From contig JAJZZZ010000070.1 in assembly GCA_021797265.1 (NCBI GenBank), positions 1 to 7,600 of the forward strand: a stretch of DNA of 7,600 bases, read 5' to 3'. Shown piece by piece: positions 1 to 4,892 of the stretch. Below the pieces are notes generated by a model, which was given only the letters and a program-made list of their open reading frames with translations, made no database searches and was not told the origin of the DNA. Origin of the DNA: Thermoplasmata archaeon (lineage in GTDB: Archaea > Thermoplasmatota > Thermoplasmata > Thermoplasmatales > Thermoplasmataceae). Every line of letters begins with the position of its first letter. The stretch's first letter is position 1. Both the position numbers and the translations under genes were made by a program.

Positions 1-848
1 CCCATGCCAATGATTTCAGCGATTTGGGAGATATCTTCAGGAACATCTTTGGGGGGAATTTTGGCTTCGGCGGTTCATCTGATTTTGGTTCTGGATTCGG
101 CAGGCAAGAGGAAAACCTGGATCTTGTCACTAATCTTAGGGTATCACTTGAAGATGCCTACTATGGTGCTTCAAAGAATATCAAGTACAGGAGAAATGAA
201 ATCTGTTCTCACTGTAATGGAACCGGCTCTGAAGACGGAAAACTGAATACCTGTTCCACATGCAACGGCACAGGTCAGCAGAGGATAGTTCAGGGCCAGG
301 GATTTTTCCGGATGGTTTCTGTAACGGTCTGTAATACATGCGGTGGCCGGGGCAAGGTACCAAGCAAACCATGCGGCACATGCAAAGGATCAGGGGCAGT
401 CCCAGTAACAGAAAATCTTGAAATCAAGATACCAAAAGGTTCTCCTGATCGTCTCAGACTTAGAGTCAAGGGAAAAGGACAGTCCAACTTTGGGAGAACA
501 GGCGATCTGTTTGTCGTTCTTAATATCCAGGAACCCAATGGAATCAGAAGAATGAATGACGACATTTACATGCAGACGGAAATAAGTTTCCCCGAAGCAG
601 CTCTTGGTGCAGAAAAAGAAATCAAACTCTTCAAGGAGAATATAACGTTGAAGATTCCTGCTGGGACACAACCGGGAGAAATAATCAGGATTAAGAACAC
701 CGGAATGCCTCATGTTAATGGGCATGGATCAGGAGATATTCTCGTGGAGGCCAAAGTTGTGGTTCCAAAACATCTTTCACAGGAACAGAAAGAACTCATT
801 TCCAAACTTGGTGAAGAAACTGGAAAGAAGCATTCCTGGTTCAAGTGA
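1..848 (+). CDS. dnaJ: Chaperone protein DnaJ (type I, Hsp40), 5'-truncated by window edge
   Basis: This is the co-chaperone that binds unfolded protein, delivers it to DnaK (Hsp70) and stimulates DnaK ATP hydrolysis in the cytoplasm. The reading frame is open from base 3 with no start, so the J domain (with its HPD motif) lies upstream of the window. The 281 visible residues begin in the Gly/Phe-rich linker, with repeated GNFGFGG-like segments. They continue with the zinc-binding domain (nt 204-395), which has all four CxxCxGxG repeats intact: CSHCNGTG, CSTCNGTG, CNTCGGRG and CGTCKGSG. The two beta-rich C-terminal substrate-binding domains follow. With a J domain of about 70 residues added, total length would be near the usual 360-380. 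In archaea, dnaJ normally sits after grpE and dnaK, so those genes may lie upstream. The next gene has its own promoter, so dnaJ probably ends its transcript. Identification is firm. Confidence 0.97.
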   Translation, partial: HANDFSDLGDIFRNIFGGNFGFGGSSDFGSGFGRQEENLDLVTNLRVSLEDAYYGASKNIKYRRNEICSHCNGTGSEDGKLNTCSTCNGTGQQRIVQGQGFFRMVSVTVCNTCGGRGKVPSKPCGTCKGSGAVPVTENLEIKIPKGSPDRLRLRVKGKGQSNFGRTGDLFVVLNIQEPNGIRRMNDDIYMQTEISFPEAALGAEKEIKLFKENITLKIPAGTQPGEIIRIKNTGMPHVNGHGSGDILVEAKVVVPKHLSQEQKELISKLGEETGKKHSWFK

Positions 849-860
849 ACCAAAATCTAA

Positions 861-867
861 TTTTTTT
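861..867 (+). terminator. T-tract terminator after dnaJ
   Basis: A run of seven T lies 12 nt past the dnaJ stop, with no stable hairpin before it. Archaeal RNA polymerase commonly terminates at such T-tracts without a hairpin. The separate TATA box of the next gene supports a transcript end here. Confidence 0.55.
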
Positions 868-921
868 AGAAAGATCAGAGAGTCAGGATTTCTCTTCACT
901 TGGGAAAAGCTAAAGTTACCG

Positions 922-933
922 AAACATATAAAT
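922..933 (+). promoter_or_regulatory. TATA-box promoter of the usp gene
   Basis: The segment CATATAAA, preceded by CGAAA (a BRE-like stretch), is centred about 28 nt before the ATG at 956. In archaea, transcription starts about 25-28 nt downstream of the TATA centre, so the mRNA would begin at or within a few bases of the ATG. This agrees with the lack of a Shine-Dalgarno sequence before that ATG. Confidence 0.6.
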
Positions 934-955
934 GAACTTAAGATAATATTTGGGC

Positions 956-1390
956 ATGAAATTCCTTGTCGCTTTCGACAATTCTGAAGGGGCCAAGAAA
1001 GCTCTAAAGTTTGCCATGAAGTTTAAGGGCATATCTGATGAATACATAATTTGTTACGTTTCACCTTTAGTCATGGGTGCCGGTCCAAATTTTGATGCCT
1101 ATGTTCCACCATCACTTTACAAGAAGAGTGATGAAACTTCCGATGCTGTTTTGAATGCAGCAAAGGAGCTTATCGAGAAGGAAAATGTTAATGCCACATT
1201 CCTCAAACTGGATGCACCAGGGGAGCAGATAGCAAGGGCGATGGCAAATCAGGCTAAGGAAAGAGGTGTGGATATTATTATCACCGGGACGAGGAAACTT
1301 TCAGGAATAAGCAAGGTACTCCTTGGATCGGTCAGTTCAGAGGTTGTAAAACTAAGTACAATACCCGTTCTAGTTGTTCCGCCAGAGTAA
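956..1390 (+). CDS. Universal stress protein UspA family, single domain
   Basis: This is a small cytoplasmic alpha/beta protein of 144 residues, the usual size for a single-domain Usp, which normally dimerises. The N-terminal strand MKFLVAFDNSEGAKKAL matches the family's VAxDxS nucleotide-pocket start, with Asp8. A DAPGEQIARAMANQA segment (86-100) is the usual helix before the core strand. The motif at 111-125 corresponds to the ATP-binding G-2x-G-9x-G-S/T pattern, but the second Gly is Lys (G111-TR-K114, then nine residues, then G124-S125), so ATP binding is uncertain. The C-terminal strand IPVLVVPPE is typical. I chose the ATG at 956 over an in-frame TTG at 950 because it begins at the family's conserved strand and lies about 28 nt from the TATA box. 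Usp proteins are linked to stress survival, and the specific role here is unknown. The gene appears monocistronic. Confidence 0.92.
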   Translation: MKFLVAFDNSEGAKKALKFAMKFKGISDEYIICYVSPLVMGAGPNFDAYVPPSLYKKSDETSDAVLNAAKELIEKENVNATFLKLDAPGEQIARAMANQAKERGVDIIITGTRKLSGISKVLLGSVSSEVVKLSTIPVLVVPPE

Positions 1391-1395
1391 TTAAG

Positions 1396-1404
1396 CTTTT
1401 ATAA
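1396..1404 (+). promoter_or_regulatory. TATA-box promoter of rps17e
   Basis: CTTTTATAA is centred 28 nt before the ATG at 1428, in the 37-nt gap after usp. Transcription is therefore predicted to start at or next to the ATG, giving a leaderless mRNA. No Shine-Dalgarno sequence precedes this ATG. Confidence 0.65.
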
Positions 1405-1427
1405 CTACAACGTATTTCCCGACATCT

Positions 1428-1667
1428 ATGGGAAGTATAAGGCCATCCAACATCAAGAGAATTGCAATGGAACTGGTTGAAAAGAACCAGGGTACATTTA
1501 ATGAAAGCTTTGATATGAACAGAAAAATCCTGAAGACATCGCTTACCGGTGTGTCCAAGAGGACACTGAACCTGATCGCCGGATATGTCACAAGATATGT
1601 TCTAAAGAAGCAGTCCAGACTCAAGAAAGAGATAGAGGAAGGGACTGTTGCACCTCCAGCATCATAA
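1428..1667 (+). CDS. rps17e: 30S ribosomal protein S17e
   Basis: This is a small-subunit ribosomal protein found in archaea and eukaryotes but not bacteria, so it is a good domain marker. The 79 residues are slightly longer than many archaeal members (about 60-70). The opening MGSIRPSNIKRIAMELVEK and the central SKRTLNLIAGYVTRYV (residues 43-58) match the conserved family pattern of an N-terminal MGxIR..xxKRIAxEL and an IAGYxTR core. A basic stretch, KKQSRLKK (60-67), would contact rRNA, and a short acidic then Pro/Ala tail follows. No other ribosomal protein gene is adjacent. The TATA box in the gap after usp and the lack of a Shine-Dalgarno sequence suggest a separate leaderless transcript. 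Confidence 0.95.
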   Translation: MGSIRPSNIKRIAMELVEKNQGTFNESFDMNRKILKTSLTGVSKRTLNLIAGYVTRYVLKKQSRLKKEIEEGTVAPPAS

Positions 1668-1690
1668 TTTTCACATCTTTAGTTTGTAGT

Positions 1691-1710
1691 CCCCTTCTGA
1701 AAGGGAGGGG
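1691..1710 (+). repeat. Short GC-rich hairpin downstream of rps17e
   Basis: CCCCTTC (1691-1697) and GGAGGGG (1704-1710) pair over 7 bp, including one G-U, around a 6-nt loop. It starts 23 nt past the rps17e stop. It stands out in an A+T-rich spacer, but no T-run follows directly, so it is not a classic hairpin terminator. It may protect or end the rps17e mRNA. Function is inferred only. Confidence 0.5.
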
Positions 1711-1862
1711 AATTAAAGGTATTTTGTCCAGGATAAAAGCAATATTGTATTTATTGTCAGATAGGATAATAAAATGCAGATTGCTTGGCGTTCTAACTTT
1801 CCTGCATCTGGCATCATTGCAAAGATTGAGGAATAGGGACAAACAAAGTTAGTAATAAACCT

Positions 1863-1875
1863 CTTATGAATTTAA
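1863..1875 (+). promoter_or_regulatory. Probable TATA box of the thiolase operon
   Basis: CTTATGAATTTAA is centred about 28 nt before the ATG at 1897. It is less canonical than the usp and rps17e boxes but sits at the same distance. No Shine-Dalgarno sequence precedes the ATG, again consistent with a leaderless start. A second A/T-rich stretch (TAGTAATAAA, from 1850) is an alternative that would leave a leader of about 15 nt. Confidence 0.45.
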
Positions 1876-1896
1876 GGCATTCGGCATAGTGATTCC

Positions 1897-3063
1897 ATGA
1901 GGAAAGTCTATATCGTTGCCTCTAAAAGGACACCAATTGGGAAGTTCGGTAAATCATTATCTTCATTAGGAGCTCCGCAACTTGGTGCCGAAGTTATCAA
2001 ATATCTTGTCAAGGAAACCAATCTGCCCGTTCAGTCCATCGAAGAAGTTATCATGGGGAATGTCATCCAGGCGGGTGTGGGGCAGAACCCTGCAGGACAG
2101 GCATCAACACTTGCTGGATTGCCGGACGATGTTATCAAATATACAGTAAACACAGTTTGTGCATCGGGCATGCTTGCCGTGGAAAATGCCTCAAGAGAGA
2201 TAATGCTGGGAGAACACGACATTATCGTTGCGGGAGGTATGGAGAGTATGAGCAATTCTCCGCTGCTTCTTCCTTCTTCCACAAGATGGGGAATACGTCA
2301 GCTTTTGGACAAGGATCTTAAAATGGGGGACTCAATGCTCGTAGACGGACTGATTGATGCATTCTATCACGAACACATGGGATTTTCTGCAGAGGCTTCA
2401 GGGAGAAAGTTTGGAATCACCAGAAAAGAAGCAGATCAATTTTCAGTGAGAAGTCAGGAATTTGCTTACAGGGCATGGGAATCCGGAGAGTATCAGGATG
2501 AAATTATTCCCATAAAGGAACTATCCAGAGATGAGGGTCTCAGACCAACCACACTGGAGGCATTGTCCGGACTCAAGTCAGCATTTGCAGAAAACGGTAT
2601 CCTGACAGCAGGAAACTCTTCACAGCTGAGTGACGGGGCATCGGCGATTATTCTTGCATCCGAAAAAGCGGTGGAAGATTATTCCCTTAAGCCAATAGCG
2701 GAGATAACGGGATTCCAGGCAGCTTCATTGTCTCCAAAGGACTTTGTTGAGGCACCGGTTCCTGCAACCAGGAAATTGCTTGAAAAATTGGGGAAATCAA
2801 TAGATTATTTTGATCTGGTTGAGCACAACGAGGCTTTCTCGGTTGCTTCCCTGGTAGTGCAGAGAGAACTGGGTATAGATGACTCAAAGTTCAATGTAAA
2901 TGGTGGTGCAATTGCAATAGGACACCCACTTGGTAATTCAGGTTCAAGAATCATGGTTACTCTGATAAACGCTCTCAGGCACAGGAAAATGGAACATGGC
3001 CTTGCTACAATTTGCCATGGTGGTGGCGGAGGTCACAGTATTTCACTGGAGATGATATATTGA
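1897..3063 (+). CDS. Acetyl-CoA C-acyltransferase (thiolase)
   Basis: This thiolase of 388 residues (family usual about 390) reversibly cleaves 3-ketoacyl-CoA with CoA to give acetyl-CoA and a shortened acyl-CoA, or condenses two acetyl-CoA. The nucleophile is Cys88 in VNTVCASGM. The HNEAF motif (310-314) holds the oxyanion Asn311. His343 lies in GHPLGNSG, and the acid/base Cys373 lies in TICHGGGGGHS. It resembles the bacterial-type degradative/biosynthetic thiolases. The archaeal mevalonate-pathway thiolases are usually encoded beside a DUF35 protein and HMG-CoA synthase, and neither gene is nearby. It leads an operon with a hydroxyacyl-CoA dehydrogenase and an enoyl-CoA hydratase, which favours a role in acyl-CoA or C4-CoA breakdown or synthesis over mevalonate supply. 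Chain-length preference (acetoacetyl-CoA versus longer) cannot be read here. The stop overlaps the next start. Confidence 0.94.
   Translation: MRKVYIVASKRTPIGKFGKSLSSLGAPQLGAEVIKYLVKETNLPVQSIEEVIMGNVIQAGVGQNPAGQASTLAGLPDDVIKYTVNTVCASGMLAVENASREIMLGEHDIIVAGGMESMSNSPLLLPSSTRWGIRQLLDKDLKMGDSMLVDGLIDAFYHEHMGFSAEASGRKFGITRKEADQFSVRSQEFAYRAWESGEYQDEIIPIKELSRDEGLRPTTLEALSGLKSAFAENGILTAGNSSQLSDGASAIILASEKAVEDYSLKPIAEITGFQAASLSPKDFVEAPVPATRKLLEKLGKSIDYFDLVEHNEAFSVASLVVQRELGIDDSKFNVNGGAIAIGHPLGNSGSRIMVTLINALRHRKMEHGLATICHGGGGGHSISLEMIY
3048..3051 (+). promoter_or_regulatory. Shine-Dalgarno site that decides the TTG start at 3060
   Basis: GGAG lies inside the thiolase 3' end, 8 nt before the TTG at 3060. 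It supports that codon as the dehydrogenase start rather than the in-frame TTG at 3012, which would add 16 Trp/Arg-rich residues ahead of the Rossmann strand. Confidence 0.6.
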
Positions 3064-3896
3064 AAGTAACAGTAATTGGGGCCGGCACAATGGGCAGGGG
3101 AATTGCCCAGGTTTTTGCTCAGGCGGGAAACGATGTTATACTCACGGACGTTTACCCAAAAGCCCTGGAGAATGCAGCTGGCGAGATTTTAAAATCACTT
3201 GGGAAACTTCATTCCAAAGGCGTAATCCAGGATTCTCCGGAAACAGTCCAGAAAAGGATTATTTTTACAGGGGATTTGTCGCAAGGCAAAAATTCAGAGA
3301 TCTACATTGAAGCTGTTCTAGAGCGGTTTGAAGTGAAGTCTGATCTGTACAAGAAACTAAACGATCTTGCAGGTGATGATTCTATCATAGCAAGCAATAC
3401 TTCATCCATATCAATAAATGCACTTTCATCGGTTATAAGGAAACCGGAAAATTTCATTGGACTTCATTTTTTCAACCCTGTGCCCATAATGAAGCTTGTT
3501 GAGATTATCAAAGGGGAAAGAACAGATCCCAACGTTGTTAAGAAATCACTGGACATCGTAAAGCAGCTTGGTAAAGTACCAGTTACATCCAACGATTTCC
3601 CAGGGTTCATTTCCAACAGAATTCTAATGCCTCTGATTCGTGAGGCAATACTCACTCTGGAAGAAGGAGTTTCCACAAAGGAGGATATTGACCAGACCCT
3701 TAAATTGGGAATGAATCATCCAATGGGCCCACTTGAGCTGGCTGACTTTATTGGTCTCGATGTAGTGCAGGACATCATGAAAGTTCTCTATGAGGAATTT
3801 GGTAATTCAAGATTTATGCCCCCCATCACCCTTAGAAATCTTGTGAATGCTAGGAAACTGGGAAGAAAGAGTGGGGAAGGATTCTACAAATATTGA
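3060..3896 (+). CDS. 3-hydroxyacyl-CoA (3-hydroxybutyryl-CoA) dehydrogenase
   Basis: This enzyme oxidises (S)-3-hydroxyacyl-CoA to 3-ketoacyl-CoA, usually with NAD(H), in the cytoplasm. From the TTG at 3060 it is 278 residues, close to the usual ~280. The N-terminal Rossmann domain opens with KVTVIGAGTMGRGIA (GxGxxG, Gly7-Gly12), and Asp30 at the end of the second strand suggests NAD preference. Catalytic positions fit the human enzyme's spacing: Ser115 (SNTSS), His136 (HFFNP), Glu148 (KLVEII) and Asn186 (ISNRIL). The C-terminal helical dimerisation domain contains NHPMGPLELADFIGLD and ends in the family-typical GRKSGEGFYKY. The TTG start shares bases with the thiolase TGA (TTGA), implying translational coupling. 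In some archaea (Crenarchaeota of the 4-hydroxybutyrate cycle) this enzyme is fused to a crotonase, but here the two are separate neighbours. Confidence 0.95.
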   Translation: MKVTVIGAGTMGRGIAQVFAQAGNDVILTDVYPKALENAAGEILKSLGKLHSKGVIQDSPETVQKRIIFTGDLSQGKNSEIYIEAVLERFEVKSDLYKKLNDLAGDDSIIASNTSSISINALSSVIRKPENFIGLHFFNPVPIMKLVEIIKGERTDPNVVKKSLDIVKQLGKVPVTSNDFPGFISNRILMPLIREAILTLEEGVSTKEDIDQTLKLGMNHPMGPLELADFIGLDVVQDIMKVLYEEFGNSRFMPPITLRNLVNARKLGRKSGEGFYKY

Positions 3897-3897
3897 G

Positions 3898-3904
3898 AAG
3901 GTGA
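3898..3904 (+). promoter_or_regulatory. Shine-Dalgarno site of the enoyl-CoA hydratase
   Basis: AAGGTGA matches the archaeal anti-Shine-Dalgarno core (complement of GGAGGTGATC) and ends 4 nt before the ATG at 3909. It is the clearest ribosome-binding site in the window and fits an operon-internal gene. Confidence 0.7.
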
Positions 3905-3908
3905 AAAG

Positions 3909-4655
3909 ATGGAATATGAAAACATACTTGTAAAAGACAATGGAAAAGTAAGGACAGTTACATTGAACAGGAAGTCCCCCCTGAACCCTCTTGACATGGA
4001 CACACTGAGGGAAATCAAGGATGCGATTCTGAATTCAGGTAACAGGGTAATATTGCTTCATGGCGCAAACAGGGCTTTCTCCGCAGGTGCAGATATAAAC
4101 AATTTCATGAAACTCTCCAACGACACGGCTGGAGTATTTGCTAAGGAGGGCCATGATATTATGAATACCATTGCAAACTATCCCAGACCGGTTATCGCGG
4201 CCATCCACGGATACTGTCTAGGTGGCGGTTTTGAGCTTGCTCTGGCCTGTGACTTAAGGATAGCCCATCCGGATACAACATTCGGTCTTCCTGAAGTGAC
4301 ATTGGGAATCCTGCCAGGATTCGGAGGAACCCAACGGTTAAGGCATATCGTAGGAGAAACAGTTGCATTCGGCCTTATTGCAACAGGTAAGAGATACAAG
4401 GCCGATGAAGCATACAGGCTCGGACTCCTCAACGAACTTTCAGAAAACTATCTCGAAACAGCTGAAAAACTTGCCCAGGATCTGGCAAAACTGCCAAAGG
4501 AATCCTTGAGACTGGTTAAACACCTTGTAAGAAACAGCCCTGATGAGAAGTTTGAAGAAGAAATAGATGCGTTTGGTGAAGTCTTTGCATATCCTGACAG
4601 GGAAGAAGGGGTAAAGGCATTCCTTGAAAAAAGGGAAGCAAAATTTCAGGAATGA
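3909..4655 (+). CDS. Enoyl-CoA hydratase (crotonase family)
   Basis: This enzyme hydrates trans-2-enoyl-CoA (for example crotonyl-CoA) to (S)-3-hydroxyacyl-CoA, supplying the dehydrogenase encoded just upstream. It has 248 residues, slightly short of the usual ~255-260. The first oxyanion-hole segment is AFSAGADI (56-63) and the second is HGYCLGGGFELALACD (100-115). Both glutamates of true hydratases are present: Glu109 in GGGFELA and Glu129 in GLPEVTLG, spaced 20 residues apart as in rat mitochondrial hydratase (144 and 164). LPGFGGTQRL (135-144) is also classic. This argues against a decarboxylase or isomerase relative that lacks one of these residues. The C-terminal helices (about 195-248) look complete. 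It is the last gene of the operon, and a T-tract follows 37 nt after the stop. Substrate chain length is not decided by sequence alone. Confidence 0.94.
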   Translation: MEYENILVKDNGKVRTVTLNRKSPLNPLDMDTLREIKDAILNSGNRVILLHGANRAFSAGADINNFMKLSNDTAGVFAKEGHDIMNTIANYPRPVIAAIHGYCLGGGFELALACDLRIAHPDTTFGLPEVTLGILPGFGGTQRLRHIVGETVAFGLIATGKRYKADEAYRLGLLNELSENYLETAEKLAQDLAKLPKESLRLVKHLVRNSPDEKFEEEIDAFGEVFAYPDREEGVKAFLEKREAKFQE

Positions 4656-4683
4656 ACTGCATAAGATAGATTAGAGAACAATC

Positions 4684-4699
4684 AAAAAATCATTTTTTT
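4684..4699 (+). terminator. T-tract/palindrome terminating the acyl-CoA operon
   Basis: Seven T (4693-4699) follow the hydratase stop by 37 nt, enough for archaeal termination. The run is the right half of a perfect 15-bp palindrome, AAAAAAT-C-ATTTTTT (4684-4698). With a one-base centre it is unlikely to fold as an RNA hairpin, so the T-tract is the probable active part. Confidence 0.5.
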
Positions 4700-4733
4700 C
4701 AGATGTTTTGTAGTTGTAGCAATATGTCAAACC

Positions 4734-4748
4734 TTTTATTCAATAAAA
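4734..4748. repeat. Perfect 15-bp A/T palindrome TTTTATT-C-AATAAAA
   Basis: The arms TTTTATT and AATAAAA are exact reverse complements around a central C at 4741. A further direct copy of the TTTTATT half lies at 4752-4758. It could be a protein-binding site or a TATA-like element in the spacer before smc. No function is established. Confidence 0.45.
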
Positions 4749-4772
4749 TACTTTTATTTAATATCTGAGAAA

Positions 4773-4819
4773 ACAAATCCTTACCTGATAGGCATGAAAG
4801 CCAGTTCGGTAGGATTTGT
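4773..4819 (+). repeat. Bulged inverted repeat able to form a 47-nt hairpin
   Basis: ACAAATCC (4773-4780) pairs with GGATTTGT (4812-4819). After a single bulged T, TACC (4782-4785) pairs with GGTA (4808-4811), giving a 12-bp stem. Inside, after a 5x5 internal loop that can hold weak G-U/A-U pairs, GGC (4791-4793) pairs with GCC (4800-4802) around an ATGAAA loop. It lies upstream of both candidate smc TATA boxes, so it is probably not in the smc mRNA unless an upstream promoter is used. It may be a small RNA, a 3'-end structure or a DNA-level operator. Confidence 0.5.
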
Positions 4820-4840
4820 CTATTTAAAAAATAAAAATAC

Positions 4841-4867
4841 TTAAATATACATAAGTAGTTAAAGATA
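4841..4867 (+). promoter_or_regulatory. Promoter region of smc with two candidate TATA boxes
   Basis: TTAAATATA (4841-4849), preceded by an A-rich BRE-like stretch, would start transcription near 4872 and give a leader of about 20 nt. TTAAAGATA (4859-4867) is centred about 30 nt before the smc ATG at 4893 and would give the near-leaderless layout seen for the other genes here. A weak AGGT (4883-4886) 6 nt before the ATG could serve as a ribosome-binding site in the first case. Confidence 0.5.
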
Positions 4868-4879
4868 TGACAATTGTCA
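4868..4879. promoter_or_regulatory. Perfect 12-bp palindrome TGACAATTGTCA, possible operator of smc
   Basis: All 12 bases are self-complementary. The site ends 13 nt before the smc ATG and overlaps or directly follows the candidate core promoter elements, a position where a dimeric archaeal repressor could block transcription. The regulator, if any, is unknown. Confidence 0.45.
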
Positions 4880-4892
4880 GACAGGTTGTATC

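Noticed and set aside
712..987. Plus-strand 91-codon frame bridging dnaJ and usp
   Set aside because: It is out of frame with dnaJ, runs through the T-tract and the usp promoter, and shows no conserved features. It is a chance frame.
1621..1842. Minus-strand 73-codon frame covering the spacer between rps17e and the thiolase
   Set aside because: It overlaps the rps17e 3' end and the hairpin, has no recognisable motif, and lacks a promoter or ribosome-binding site on that strand.
3012..3059. Longer dehydrogenase starting at TTG 3012 (adds MPWWWRRSQYFTGDDI)
   Set aside because: The extension is the out-of-frame reading of the thiolase Gly-rich active-site loop. It has no family counterpart, and a Shine-Dalgarno site supports the TTG at 3060.
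4782..4830. tRNA-like signal (GTTCGGTAGG resembling a T-arm)
   Set aside because: No acceptor, D or anticodon arms can be placed around it. The segment is explained by the 4773-4819 inverted repeat.
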